Positions 30,651 through 40,909 of a DNA stretch of 64,000 nucleotides are shown piece by piece. Both the position numbers and the translations under genes were made by a program. Under the pieces are notes generated by a model. It was not told where the DNA came from. It did not search any database and saw only the letters and a list, made by a program, of their open reading frames with translations. Position 1 is the first letter of the stretch. Every line of letters begins with the position of its first letter. The DNA is taken from NCBI RefSeq assembly GCF_013694365.1, contig NZ_CP059275.1, positions 1,302,001 through 1,366,000 of the forward strand, read 5' to 3'. Origin of the DNA: Limosilactobacillus reuteri (lineage in GTDB: Bacteria; Bacillota; Bacilli; Lactobacillales; Lactobacillaceae).

Positions 30651-31685
30651 ATGACGAATGCCTGGAAGCATTTTATTGAGAATGTAAAACTACGGCGTTT
30701 CACTGTCTTATTATTAATCATTGTCGTACTCTGGCTAATGAGATCAATGATGAATTTAATTTTATTTACATTTATTCTTACTTATCTTGTTGTTAGTTGG
30801 GTAAGACTTGTCCAGCGATGGTTACCACGAATGTCGACAAGTTTAATTGTAATCGTTACCTATGTATTGTTAATTGTTCTCTTATACTTAGGGGTGACCC
30901 GCTATTTACCAGTTTTATCTCGGCAAGTTGTTAAAATGGTCAATTCAGTAGTTCATTTCTATAGTACTCATCAAGCGACGATGATATATCGTTATGTCAG
31001 CCATTACATAAGTACCGCCACTATTATGAGTCAGGTTCGGCATGGGATAACAATCGCGGTTAGCACTTTGACAAGTATTGGTGCAATTACCGTTTCATTT
31101 GTAATGTCTTTAATCTTGAGCTTTTTCTATACGCTTGAATTAAAACAAATGAATGAATTTTCTCATAGCTTTTTAGATAGTGATTTTGGCTGTTTTTTCC
31201 AGGATATTGATTATTTTGGTAAAAAATTTGTCAATACTTTTGGGGTAGTATTAGAGGCCCAATTTTTTATTGCTATTTGCAATACAGTGATTACCACGAT
31301 TGGCCTATTATTTATGCGGATGCCGCAGATTTTTGCCCTATCGTTAATTGTGTTTATCTTTAGTTTGGTTCCGGTTGCTGGAGTAATTATTTCAACAATC
31401 CCATTGGCGATGGTTGGTTACTCAGTCGGTGGAATTCGCGATGTGGTTTACATTATCATCATGATTATCATCATCCATACTTTGGAGGCCTACGTCTTAA
31501 ATCCTAAGTTTATGTCTAGCCGGACAGATCTACCAATCTTTTATACTTTTATCGTATTACTGATTGGTGAACATCTTTTTGGTACATGGGGATTGATTGT
31601 GGGGGTACCAATCTTTACCTTCTTACTTGATGTATTAGGCGTAAAGCCCATTCGCGGTGCAAAAAGAATAAAAAAAGAAGTGTGA
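30651..31685 (+). CDS. AI-2E family (PerM/YdiK-like) membrane protein
   Basis: A 344-residue protein with about seven to eight membrane segments. It has the AI-2E pattern: an N-terminal helical pair after a short charged segment, a long central region (about 95-165) with few helices, and the conserved C-terminal block LFGTWGLIVGVPIFTFLLDV (near 306-325). Members have been linked to autoinducer-2 export or to Na+/H+ exchange, so the substrate is open. No partner gene is nearby. Confidence 0.82.
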   Translation: MTNAWKHFIENVKLRRFTVLLLIIVVLWLMRSMMNLILFTFILTYLVVSWVRLVQRWLPRMSTSLIVIVTYVLLIVLLYLGVTRYLPVLSRQVVKMVNSVVHFYSTHQATMIYRYVSHYISTATIMSQVRHGITIAVSTLTSIGAITVSFVMSLILSFFYTLELKQMNEFSHSFLDSDFGCFFQDIDYFGKKFVNTFGVVLEAQFFIAICNTVITTIGLLFMRMPQIFALSLIVFIFSLVPVAGVIISTIPLAMVGYSVGGIRDVVYIIIMIIIIHTLEAYVLNPKFMSSRTDLPIFYTFIVLLIGEHLFGTWGLIVGVPIFTFLLDVLGVKPIRGAKRIKKEV

Positions 31686-32861
31686 ATGTTAGAAAAGACG
31701 TTCTACAAGTCACTACTAAAGCACTCATTTAACATTCCCGTAAAGATCGTATTTTGGGATGGATCAAGTGTTATCTATGGTGACGGAACTCCTGAGGTAA
31801 CTATCACCTTTAATGAGAAAATTCCAATGCGTGATATTACCAAGAACGCCTCAATTGCACTTGGGGAAGCCTACATGGATAAGAAAATCGAGATCCAGGG
31901 TAGCATTCAAGAATTGATCGAATCAGCATATGAAAGTGCCGATAGTTTTATGCGGAGTTCTAAGTTCCGCAAATTTTTGCCTAAACAAGGCCACTCAGAA
32001 AAAGAGAGCGAAAATGATGTCCAAAGTCATTATGATGTTGGGAACGACTTCTACAAGTTATGGCTTGATGATACGCTAACTTACTCATGTGCTTATTTTA
32101 CTGATGGCAACCATGATGATCTTACAAAAGCACAAGTTGATAAGGTTCATCACATCTTAAAGAAGCTTGATCCAAAGCCTGGCAAAACATTGCTTGATAT
32201 TGGATGTGGTTGGGGAACATTAATGTTAACTGCTGCAAAAGAATATGGCTTAAAAGTTACTGGGGTTACTTTAAGCGAAGAACAATATCGCTTTGTTAAG
32301 GAACGGATTGAAAAAGAAGGTTTGCAAGACGTTGCCGAAGTTAAACCTGTTGATTACCGTGAACTTGGTGACCAAAAGTGGGATTATATTACATCCGTTG
32401 GTATGTTTGAACACGTTGGAAAAGAAAATCTAGGTTTTTACTTTAAAGATATCCAAGGTTGCCTTGCTGATGATGGTGTTGCCTTGATTCATGGTATCAC
32501 TCGTCAACAAGGCGGTGCATATAATGGGTGGATTAACAAGTATATCTTCCCTGGCGGTTATGTACCTGGTCTCGAAGAAATGATCGGTCACATTGAAGAA
32601 AATCATATGCAAATCGCTGATATCGAAATGCTTCGCCGTCACTATCAACGCACCCTCGAAATTTGGGACATGAACTTTAATGAACATCGTGCTCAAATCC
32701 TTGATATGATGGGTGAACGTTTTACACGGATGTGGGATTTATATCTTCAAACATGTGCTGCATCATTTGAATCTGGAAATATTGATGTTATTCAATACTT
32801 GATAACTAAGGGTCCTTCAGGTAAAAACTTACCAATGACTCGTGATTACATGACAAAATAG
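31686..32861 (+). CDS. cfa: cyclopropane-fatty-acyl-phospholipid synthase
   Basis: A 391-residue SAM-dependent methyltransferase adding a methylene bridge to unsaturated acyl chains in membrane lipids. In lactobacilli it produces lactobacillic acid and helps acid tolerance. SAM motif I is [13 protein letters not shown] (near 164-176). The preceding [26 protein letters not shown] segment (about 114-139) is the family fingerprint with its active-site Cys. [13 protein letters not shown] near 238-250 is also conserved. Length is typical. Confidence 0.96.
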   Translation: MLEKTFYKSLLKHSFNIPVKIVFWDGSSVIYGDGTPEVTITFNEKIPMRDITKNASIALGEAYMDKKIEIQGSIQELIESAYESADSFMRSSKFRKFLPKQGHSEKESENDVQSHYDVGNDFYKLWLDDTLTYSCAYFTDGNHDDLTKAQVDKVHHILKKLDPKPGKTLLDIGCGWGTLMLTAAKEYGLKVTGVTLSEEQYRFVKERIEKEGLQDVAEVKPVDYRELGDQKWDYITSVGMFEHVGKENLGFYFKDIQGCLADDGVALIHGITRQQGGAYNGWINKYIFPGGYVPGLEEMIGHIEENHMQIADIEMLRRHYQRTLEIWDMNFNEHRAQILDMMGERFTRMWDLYLQTCAASFESGNIDVIQYLITKGPSGKNLPMTRDYMTK

Positions 32862-33524
32862 ATGCAAAGTCAATTTTCAACTGTTGAAGAAGCATTAAAC
32901 CAATTAGTAAATGGTGGTTATATTATCTTAGCCGATAATGAAGATCGTGAAAACGAAGGTGATTTAGTAGCTTTAGGTGAAAATGTCAACGCTGATACTA
33001 TCTATGAAATGTTGAACGAGGCAAATGGTTTAATGTGTGTACCAGTAAGCGAAGATATTGCTAAACATTTAGCGTTTAAGCCCATGGTAGAACATAGCAC
33101 TGACCCACACCAAACACCATTTATGGTTACTACTGATGGTACCTTAGAAGCAACCGGTGTTACTACTGGTGTTTCTGCTTTTGACCGCGCAGCAACGATT
33201 CGGCAAATTGCCAAGCCAACTGCCCAAGCATCTGACTTTAATCATCCCGGCCACATTCAACCTCTTTACGCTCAACCTCATGGATTAAGAGACCGAATTG
33301 GTCACACCGAAGCAGCTATTGATCTTGCCTATTTAGCAGGAAAGGCACCAGTTGCTGTTATTATTGAAGTGTTAAAGCGTGACGGCACGATGGCTCGTCG
33401 TGATAGTCTGTCAGTCCTTGCTAACCGAGTTCATGTACCATTTATTACAATCAATCAAATTATTGAGTATTTAGATGTAAAGGGAATCGATTATGCCGCT
33501 GACCTCGCTAAAGTAAATGCTTAA
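32862..33524 (+). CDS. ribB: 3,4-dihydroxy-2-butanone-4-phosphate synthase (stand-alone RibB)
   Basis: A 220-residue protein of the RibB fold, making the four-carbon precursor of riboflavin from ribulose 5-phosphate. The acidic loop ADNEDRENEGD (near 24-34) and RIGHTEAAIDLAYLAG (near 147-162) are intact. The PGH segment reads FNHPGHIQPLYA where RPGH.FPL is usual, and the following GG is PHG. No GTP cyclohydrolase II domain follows, although Firmicutes generally carry a fused RibBA in the rib operon. It could be active, or a diverged paralogue. Confidence 0.82.
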   Translation: MQSQFSTVEEALNQLVNGGYIILADNEDRENEGDLVALGENVNADTIYEMLNEANGLMCVPVSEDIAKHLAFKPMVEHSTDPHQTPFMVTTDGTLEATGVTTGVSAFDRAATIRQIAKPTAQASDFNHPGHIQPLYAQPHGLRDRIGHTEAAIDLAYLAGKAPVAVIIEVLKRDGTMARRDSLSVLANRVHVPFITINQIIEYLDVKGIDYAADLAKVNA

Positions 33525-34166
33525 ATGGATGGTGCGATTTTTTCGTTTAATAATATCTTTGTTAATACAAATAAGTTATCCTTTACTGCATGGCAACGTT
33601 TTGCAATGTATGAATTTGGGATGGGATTACCTGGAAAATTAGCTTCCCAATTCGATAACCTTACTCCTTCGCAAGGGCTCTCCCTAGTCTTAGCACATTT
33701 TAATGCTAATCCTGCCCCAAGCGAAAAGGCTTCAATGATTGCAGAATGGCAAAAATTCCTTAACGAAGAAGCGGATAGCCTAAGTGAAAAGGATCAACTT
33801 CCAGGGATTAAGCGTCTTTTACTAAATCTCTATGATCATTACGTTAAAATTGCCGTGTTAGATGCTAATGGAGATGTACAAAATGTCCTTAAACAAATTG
33901 GCCTTGATAATTATGTCGATAGTATCGTTAGGACTAATGATAAAGAAAGCCCATATCTAACTGCTGTTAATCAATTAAATCTTATCGGAGCTAATTGCAT
34001 TGGAGTTGGAACGACAGCTCATGATATTGAAAATATTCACCATATAAATGCAATTGCAATTGGCGTTGGTGATGCTACAACATTAGCAAATGCAGATTAT
34101 CAAGTAGTACAAGTTGGTGACTTACGCTACCCAATGCTCCAAAAGATTTGGGAAGATAAACAATAA
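33525..34166 (+). CDS. HAD-superfamily protein related to beta-phosphoglucomutase, catalytic residues lost
   Basis: A 213-residue protein whose length and order of elements follow beta-phosphoglucomutase-type HAD enzymes, including the cap start TAWQRFAMYEFGM. The nucleophile motif, normally FDLDGV(I/V).DT, reads FSFNNIFVNT (6-15). Both catalytic Asp are replaced, by Ser and Asn. Motif II, normally LASAS, reads VLDAN (near 115-119), and the ED pair of motif IV is replaced in GVGTTAHD (near 161-168). A Lys is kept in NDKESPYL. The reading frame is intact, so it appears to be a maintained pseudoenzyme, possibly a sugar-phosphate sensor. The role is unknown. Confidence 0.72.
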   Translation: MDGAIFSFNNIFVNTNKLSFTAWQRFAMYEFGMGLPGKLASQFDNLTPSQGLSLVLAHFNANPAPSEKASMIAEWQKFLNEEADSLSEKDQLPGIKRLLLNLYDHYVKIAVLDANGDVQNVLKQIGLDNYVDSIVRTNDKESPYLTAVNQLNLIGANCIGVGTTAHDIENIHHINAIAIGVGDATTLANADYQVVQVGDLRYPMLQKIWEDKQ

Positions 34167-34808
34167 ATGACATATTCACAACGCGTTGCAAAAGCATTAT
34201 TAGATATTCATGCTGTTACCCTTAGCCCAGACCAACCATTTACCTGGGCGAGCGGTCTAAAATCTCCAATCTATACCGATAATCGATTGACGATTTCTTA
34301 TCCAGAAGTTCGGCAAGCAATTTTTAATGGGATGGTTGAACAAATTAAACTTCATTTTAGTGGGGCCGATGTTATTGCCGGGACAGCAACTGCTGGAATT
34401 CCTCATGCGGCATGGGTTGCCCAGAATATGGAATTACCGATGATTTATGTTCGGACTAAGCCGAAAGATCATGGTCAAGGCAAGCAAATTGAAGGGGTGC
34501 TTAAAGAAGGACAAAAAGTCGTCGTGATTGATGACCTTATTTCAACTGGTGGTAGTGTATTAAACGCTGTGCGGGCGGTTAACAATGCAGGCGGAAAAGT
34601 AATTGGCGTTGTTTCTGTCTTTACTTATGATTTGCCAGCTGCTGAACAAAACTTTATGGCAAATGGACTAAAATACTATTCAGTAACGGATTATATGACT
34701 TTGATTAAGGTCGCAAAGGAAAATGACCAAATTAGTGCGGACCACCTCAAGTCTCTTCAAGAATGGCGGAAAGACCCGTTAAGCTGGAGTAAAGAGCAAG
34801 CATCATAA
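34167..34808 (+). CDS. pyrE: orotate phosphoribosyltransferase
   Basis: A 213-residue enzyme joining orotate to PRPP to give OMP. FTWASGLKSPIYTDNR near 22-37, MIYVRTKPKDHGQGKQIEG near 91-109 and the PRPP loop VVVIDDLISTGGSVLNA near 119-135. The start ATGA equals the last four bases of pyrF (35537-35540), so natively pyrE followed pyrF with an ATGA overlap. Confidence 0.96.
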   Translation: MTYSQRVAKALLDIHAVTLSPDQPFTWASGLKSPIYTDNRLTISYPEVRQAIFNGMVEQIKLHFSGADVIAGTATAGIPHAAWVAQNMELPMIYVRTKPKDHGQGKQIEGVLKEGQKVVVIDDLISTGGSVLNAVRAVNNAGGKVIGVVSVFTYDLPAAEQNFMANGLKYYSVTDYMTLIKVAKENDQISADHLKSLQEWRKDPLSWSKEQAS

Positions 34809-35540
34809 TTGAAACGCTTCGTACCGATGGTGGCTATCGATGTTGCAACTAAGCAGGAAGCAATTGACCTATTTGATAAATTAATGGTAAAACCGCAGCC
34901 GATCGTAAAAATTGGAATGGAATTATATTATGGCCTGGGACAAGTAATTGTTAAAGAGGCAAAAAAGCGGGGATTTAAGGTATTCCTTGATTTGAAATTA
35001 TACGATATTCCGAATACTGTTCATCGCGCAATGGCAGCTATTGGCCGATTGGGAATTGATTTTACGACAATTCACGCAGCTGGAGGCAGTGAAATGTTGA
35101 TTGCCGGATTAGCCGGTCTAGAAGAAGGAGCTAAGGAAGCAGGCGTTGAACCAGCAAAGTTATTAGCAATTACCCAACTTACTTCGATTGATGAAAAAAT
35201 TCTCCATGAACAACAGCATGTTGATTTGTCGTTGATTGAGTCAGTCCAAAGTTACGCGCGCTTAGCAGAAAAAGTAGGATTGGCCGGCGTGGTTTGCTCA
35301 GCCCATGAAATCAAGGCGATTCGTGAAGTGACGGGGGATAATTTCCTATGTGTAACGCCAGGAATCCGCCCGACTCATGCAATAAAAGATGATCAAAAGC
35401 GAGTGGTTACACCAGCACAAGCAAGAATAGATGGGAGCAATGCGATCGTAGTTGGACGGCCAATCACTCAGAGCTTTGACCCAGTTGCTGCTTATCAAGA
35501 AGTCCAAAAAGCATTCTTAAATGAGGAGGAAGAAAAATGA
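34809..35540 (+). CDS. pyrF: orotidine-5'-phosphate decarboxylase
   Basis: A 243-residue TIM-barrel enzyme making UMP. It starts with TTG. Catalytic DLKLYDIPNTVHRA motif (near 58-71) has the Asp/Lys pair of the DxKxxDI signature; TPGIRP near 190-195 and VVGRPIT near 213-219 bind phosphate. Its end, GAGGAGGAAGAAAAATGA, contains the Shine-Dalgarno and first bases of pyrE. Its first four bases TTGA recur as the last four of pyrD. Confidence 0.96.
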   Translation: MKRFVPMVAIDVATKQEAIDLFDKLMVKPQPIVKIGMELYYGLGQVIVKEAKKRGFKVFLDLKLYDIPNTVHRAMAAIGRLGIDFTTIHAAGGSEMLIAGLAGLEEGAKEAGVEPAKLLAITQLTSIDEKILHEQQHVDLSLIESVQSYARLAEKVGLAGVVCSAHEIKAIREVTGDNFLCVTPGIRPTHAIKDDQKRVVTPAQARIDGSNAIVVGRPITQSFDPVAAYQEVQKAFLNEEEEK

Positions 35541-36467
<927 letters not shown>

Positions 36468-37760
36468 ATGAGTAAGGCAGTTTTACTAACGAATGGCCGA
36501 CGAATTTATAATGATGAATTGGTTAAGACTGAAGTTTTGATTGTAGATGGCAAGATTAAGGCAATTGGCGAGCATATCCAGGCACCAAGTGATGCAGAAA
36601 AAGTCGACCTGGATAATGGATTGATTACACCAGGACTAATTGATGTTCATGTCCATCTTCGCGAACCAGGCTATACCAATAAAGAAACGATTGCTACAGG
36701 AAGTAAAGCCGCTGCACATGGTGGTTTTACGACAATTGCTGCAATGGCCAACCTTAATCCGACATGTGACACACCAGAAAAATTTAAAGAACAGGTTGAT
36801 CGGAACGAGAAAGCTGGACTGGTAAAAATCCTCCAATATTCACCAGTTACAGTTGGTCGGGCTGGAAAACAAGCAGTTAATGTTGCTGAGCAGTATGCTG
36901 CAGGTGCCCGTCTTTTTAGCGATGATGGTGCGGGAATTCAAGATGCTGGAGTTGTATACCAAGCAATGCAACAACTAGCGAAAGTTAACGCTCCGTTATG
37001 TGATCATGCACAAGATAATCAACTTGCACAAAATGGGGTAATTAATGATGGGGCAACTATTGCTAAAAAACTAGCACTACCAGGAATGCCAGCGATTAGT
37101 GAAACAGCGCAAATTGCTCGGAATTTGGTGATTGCTCAGGCAACTGGGGTCCATTATCATGTTTGCCATGTTTCAACTAAAGAAAGTATTGACCTGATTC
37201 GTCATGCTAAACAACAAGGAATTAACGTTACATGTGAAGTGACTCCCCATCATTTACTTTTAGCCGATGCTGATATTAAAGAGGATGATGCTGAATTTAA
37301 GATGAATCCACCTCTTCGGCAGCGTCTTGACCAACAGGCTTGCTTAATTGGGCTATTGGATGGCACGATTGATTGTATTGCTACTGATCATGCGCCACAT
37401 ACCGATGCGGAGAAGCAGCAAGGATTTCTTAAATCACCAAATGGTATTGTTGGCTCAGAAACAGCTTTTGCCTTACTCTATACCCACTTTGTTAAAACGG
37501 GTATCTTTACGCTTGCCCAATTGATTGACTGGATGGCCGTTAAACCGCAAGCGATTTTTAACCTTGATAACGCTGGATTATTAAAGGTAGGGGACCCAGC
37601 AGATATTGCTGTATTTGATATCGATCATCAAGATGTAATTCAACCAGACCAGTTTTTCTCTAAGGGTCACAATACTCCATTTGTTGGTGAACAAGTATAC
37701 GGAATGACTAAGCGAACTTATGTCGATGGAAAACTCGTATATCTGGAGGGAGAAGGATAA
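36468..37760 (+). CDS. pyrC: dihydroorotase
   Basis: A 430-residue amidohydrolase cyclising carbamoyl-aspartate. Zinc-binding DVHVHLREPG (near 58-67), later His in HYHVCHVST (near 225-233) and CIATDHAPHT near 302-311. Type I dihydroorotase of the Gram-positive kind, normal length. The end CTGGAGGGAGAAGGATAA carries a Shine-Dalgarno suitable for pyrD, the native next gene. Confidence 0.96.
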   Translation: MSKAVLLTNGRRIYNDELVKTEVLIVDGKIKAIGEHIQAPSDAEKVDLDNGLITPGLIDVHVHLREPGYTNKETIATGSKAAAHGGFTTIAAMANLNPTCDTPEKFKEQVDRNEKAGLVKILQYSPVTVGRAGKQAVNVAEQYAAGARLFSDDGAGIQDAGVVYQAMQQLAKVNAPLCDHAQDNQLAQNGVINDGATIAKKLALPGMPAISETAQIARNLVIAQATGVHYHVCHVSTKESIDLIRHAKQQGINVTCEVTPHHLLLADADIKEDDAEFKMNPPLRQRLDQQACLIGLLDGTIDCIATDHAPHTDAEKQQGFLKSPNGIVGSETAFALLYTHFVKTGIFTLAQLIDWMAVKPQAIFNLDNAGLLKVGDPADIAVFDIDHQDVIQPDQFFSKGHNTPFVGEQVYGMTKRTYVDGKLVYLEGEG

Positions 37761-38690
37761 ATGATTAGTACAGAAAGAATTCAACCAAATTTAGTAACAG
37801 TTGCCGACATGGATGCAGCAGATGCAATTGATTTAATTCATGAAGCCCAAGCATATAAAGCTGGAAAGCAAGCGGTTCTCACTGCACCGGCATACGCGGT
37901 TAACCTCTTCTTTGAAAACTCAACCCGAACAAAGACTAGTTTCCAAATGGCACAAATGAAGTTGGGGATGAATGTACTAGAATTCGAAGCGGGCACGAGT
38001 TCAGTGAAAAAAGGGGAAAGCCTCTATGACACTGTTAAGACAATGGAATCAATCGGTGTAAATGTTGCGGTAATCCGTCATCCTGAAAATGAATATTACA
38101 ACCAATTGATTAATCATTCAGACCTTAAGATCGGAATTGTAAATGGTGGTGATGGTAGCGGCCAACATCCATCGCAATGTTTACTTGATATGATGACAAT
38201 TAATGAAGAATTTGGCGATTTTAAGGGGTTAAAAGTACTAATTATTGGTGATCTTAGTCACTCCCGAGTAGCGCACTCAAATGCAATGATGCTTAATCGT
38301 CTAGGAGCAGAGGTTTATTTTGCTGGCCCAGAAAAATGGTATGATCCTACGCTGGAACAATATGGAACTTTTGGTGACTTTGACGAATTGCTTCCTCAAA
38401 TGGATGTAGTTAATTTACTACGAGTTCAAAATGAACGGCTAACGACTGCTGACGGTCAAGCTTTTGACGCTAATCAATATCACCAAGCTTATGGTTTAAC
38501 TTTAGAGCGAGCCGCAAAGATGAAGCAGGGGGCAATCATTATGCATCCGGCACCGGTTAACCGGGGTGTTGAAATCGATAGCTCTCTTGTAGAAGCGCCT
38601 AATTCCCGCATTTTCCAACAAATGACAAACGGCGTATATACCCGGATGGCAATTCTTAGTCGAATTCTTCGTTACCAAGGATTGATGTAA
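37761..38690 (+). CDS. pyrB: aspartate carbamoyltransferase catalytic subunit
   Basis: A 309-residue enzyme condensing carbamoyl phosphate with aspartate. [16 protein letters not shown] (near 50-65) is the carbamoyl-phosphate signature; [11 protein letters not shown] near 133-143 and [13 protein letters not shown] near 260-272 are typical. No regulatory subunit PyrI is present, as usual in Firmicutes. It is natively near the head of the operon behind pyrR and a PyrR-binding attenuator; neither is present here, nor are the carbamoyl phosphate synthase genes. Confidence 0.96.
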   Translation: MISTERIQPNLVTVADMDAADAIDLIHEAQAYKAGKQAVLTAPAYAVNLFFENSTRTKTSFQMAQMKLGMNVLEFEAGTSSVKKGESLYDTVKTMESIGVNVAVIRHPENEYYNQLINHSDLKIGIVNGGDGSGQHPSQCLLDMMTINEEFGDFKGLKVLIIGDLSHSRVAHSNAMMLNRLGAEVYFAGPEKWYDPTLEQYGTFGDFDELLPQMDVVNLLRVQNERLTTADGQAFDANQYHQAYGLTLERAAKMKQGAIIMHPAPVNRGVEIDSSLVEAPNSRIFQQMTNGVYTRMAILSRILRYQGLM

Positions 38691-39518
38691 TTGGATTATC
38701 AATATGCAGCAAAAAAATCAGGGATAACGGTTGATGAATTGGTTCGCACAATTAAGGCGCTTGAAGAAGAGCTTAACATCAAGCTTATTAGACCTAAAGG
38801 CGGCGTAGTTGAATTAACTGAAATCGGGGCAAAAGTTTTACCGTTGATCACTGAGATTGCTCAAAAACATGCTAAATTATTATCGGTAGTTACGGATTAT
38901 CGAAAAAAGGAAGCAGAAGAAGCGATCAAAGTTACTGTCGTCCCAGACTTTGCCAATTATCAAGCAGCCCCGGTTGTTAAAAAATTAGCCCAGCAACATA
39001 AAATGAATATTGTTGAAGATGTTGATCCAATGGCACAGCTACAACAAGGGGAAAGCGAGCTGGCATTTATTAGTTATGCCGGCAAACTTCCCGATGATTT
39101 TGAGGTGCTTTCAGTGGGAACTGATGACTTAGTAGCTTATATCCCAGCGCGGAACCCACTTTCTAAACAAAAGAAATTAACGCTTACTGATCTAAAAGCA
39201 GAAAAATTTTTAACACTAAACCATCAAAATCCATTTGCAGTCTTTGTTCAACAGGTTTGTGCTGCGGCTGGGTTTGAACTATATTCTATTTTTGAAGGAG
39301 AAAAAGGAAGAATATTAGTAAATATGGTTGCTTTAGGGATGGGGATAACCTTGTTGATGGAACAATCAATAAGTGAAAACTTAGATAGTAAAGTGGTTAA
39401 AGTGCCGATTGTTCCCCAAGTTACTCAAAACCTTGCATTTGTTCGTCGTAAAAATGTAGAACACACGGCAGAGCAAGAAGAGTTATGGCAAGCTCTAAAA
39501 GAATCCTTTGAAAAATAG
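38691..39518 (+). CDS. LysR-family transcriptional regulator
   Basis: A 275-residue protein starting at TTG. The N-terminal helix-turn-helix (about 1-60) has the AAKKSGITVDELVRTIKALEEEL...L pattern of LysR proteins, but the start is short by roughly 10 residues. The usual N terminus (M...L..F..V) is lost or begins earlier. The periplasmic-binding-like effector domain (about 85-270) contains VALGMGITLLMEQ near 223-235, typical of the family. Its position next to azlD/azlC suggests a role in amino acid export control, by analogy only. Confidence 0.75.
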   Translation: MDYQYAAKKSGITVDELVRTIKALEEELNIKLIRPKGGVVELTEIGAKVLPLITEIAQKHAKLLSVVTDYRKKEAEEAIKVTVVPDFANYQAAPVVKKLAQQHKMNIVEDVDPMAQLQQGESELAFISYAGKLPDDFEVLSVGTDDLVAYIPARNPLSKQKKLTLTDLKAEKFLTLNHQNPFAVFVQQVCAAAGFELYSIFEGEKGRILVNMVALGMGITLLMEQSISENLDSKVVKVPIVPQVTQNLAFVRRKNVEHTAEQEELWQALKESFEK

Positions 39519-39863
39519 ATGGAACAACTATTAAGTAATAAAATCGTTTACCATATTATAGTGATTATCTTGGCAGCTTTAGCGGCATTTATTCCCCGTT
39601 ATCTACCAGTATTATTCTTCTCAACGCGAAAAATCCCAGAATGGTTTAATGAATGGATGAAATATGTCCCAGTTAGTTTATTTGCGACCCTGGTTGTAAA
39701 AGGGATCTTCTTAACTGGCTCTTATCATTTTACTCTATTCGGTTATCCAGAACGGATTATTGCAGCATTGATCGTGATTGTGATTGCGTACTTTACTCGA
39801 TCAATGTCGATTTCAGTAATTGCTGGATTGGTTGCTGTTTGGCTTCTGAGCTTAGCGTTATAA
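39519..39863 (+). CDS. azlD: branched-chain amino acid exporter small subunit AzlD
   Basis: A 114-residue membrane protein with four hydrophobic segments. The AzlD core is visible in AAFIPRYLPVLFFSTRKIPEW (positions about 22-42) and YVPVSLFATLVVKGIF. Together with AzlC it forms a two-component exporter for branched-chain amino acids or their analogues. AzlC usually precedes AzlD; here the order is swapped. Confidence 0.88.
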   Translation: MEQLLSNKIVYHIIVIILAALAAFIPRYLPVLFFSTRKIPEWFNEWMKYVPVSLFATLVVKGIFLTGSYHFTLFGYPERIIAALIVIVIAYFTRSMSISVIAGLVAVWLLSLAL

Positions 39864-40772
39864 GTGGCTAAAGCACAAATAAATCCAGAAAGGACACGCT
39901 GGCTTGAGGTGCTTGGTGTCTCAATGCCATTATGTCTTAGTTATATTCCGATTGGATTGGCCTGTGGAATCTTACTACACGCAGCAGGTTTAAACTTTAT
40001 AATGATTTTATTGGTGTCGGTATTAGTGTTCTCTGGTGGGGCACAATTTATTCTGGCATCGTTATTAGCAAGTAACGCTCCATTAGGGACTATCTTTATC
40101 TCACTTTTCTTCTTAGAGTTACGATATGCATTGTTAGGATCGAGTTTATCTAAATATATTAAGGATAAATCAGCACGTTTCATCCTCATCTTTTCTGCAT
40201 CAATGAACGATGAAAATTATGCTGTTAACTATATGAAGTTTGCAACTGATAAGAAATGGGATCCCGATGACGCGTTGTTAGTGGAGTATTATTCACTTGC
40301 AGCATGGTCGACTTCAAACATGGTTGGTGGTTTGATCGGTGGTGCAATTTCGATTGACCTTGAAGTGGTTGATTTTGCATTAACGGCCTTATTCTTATAT
40401 ATGATCGTAATGCAGGTTCAAAACCACTTGACCCTAGTTATTGGCATCTTGGCAGCTGTTCTTGGTGCATACTTCCAGGCATTGACTAAAAGTACACTTG
40501 GGATTATTATTGCAACCTTAATTGCTTCCTTTGTTGGATTCTTGATTGAAAATACAGTTCGTCACCATAGTAAGCATCCAAACTCGAACTGGTTCTTGAC
40601 AAAAATGTTTAGGCCGAAGATCACAAAGACTACGATCGAGGATAAACAAGCTCAACAAAAAGAAGTTAAGGAAGTTGAAAAACTGGAAACTAAGATTGAA
40701 GATGTTGTTGAACACCATGATGAGAAACATGAAGAGAAAAAACATGATGATCAACATCCTGATGAGGGCTAG
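39864..40772 (+). CDS. azlC: branched-chain amino acid exporter large subunit AzlC
   Basis: A 302-residue membrane protein of the AzlC family starting at GTG. LGVSMPLCLSYIPIGLACGIL near 17-37 and the conserved FSGGAQFILASLLASNAPLGTIFISLFFLELRYALLGSSLS stretch (about 57-97) are diagnostic. The C terminus (about 246-302) is an unusual hydrophilic tail rich in Lys, Glu, Asp and His, ending in repeated HxEK/HDxxH patterns. That is not part of the core family and could bind metal or a partner. Confidence 0.9.
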   Translation: MAKAQINPERTRWLEVLGVSMPLCLSYIPIGLACGILLHAAGLNFIMILLVSVLVFSGGAQFILASLLASNAPLGTIFISLFFLELRYALLGSSLSKYIKDKSARFILIFSASMNDENYAVNYMKFATDKKWDPDDALLVEYYSLAAWSTSNMVGGLIGGAISIDLEVVDFALTALFLYMIVMQVQNHLTLVIGILAAVLGAYFQALTKSTLGIIIATLIASFVGFLIENTVRHHSKHPNSNWFLTKMFRPKITKTTIEDKQAQQKEVKEVEKLETKIEDVVEHHDEKHEEKKHDDQHPDEG

Positions 40773-40909
40773 ATGTGCGCCCGGCATGGGTATTAGCTAG
40801 GCGGTGAGAGTCCGCTATGGGCCGTAGTAGTCGGAACCATGAGCTGAGGACAAGGGTGTCCACTGCGAGGTGGAATCTGAAGGAAGTCTAAGGCAAAGTA
40901 CTGCACCGA
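40773..40909 (+). ncRNA. group II intron-like 5' fragment
   Basis: After the azlC stop the sequence runs GTGCGCCCGGCATGGGT (from 40775), then GGCGGTGAGAGTCCGCTATG, GTAGTCGGAACC and AAGTCTAAGGCAAAGTAC. This resembles the start of domain I of bacterial group II introns, whose RNA begins GUGCG and keeps a similar order of blocks. Only about 135 bases are present. No reverse transcriptase, domain V or domain VI follows; instead the sequence jumps at 40910 into an inverted block of the repeat gene. The family call is from recall of intron 5' ends. Confidence 0.65.
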
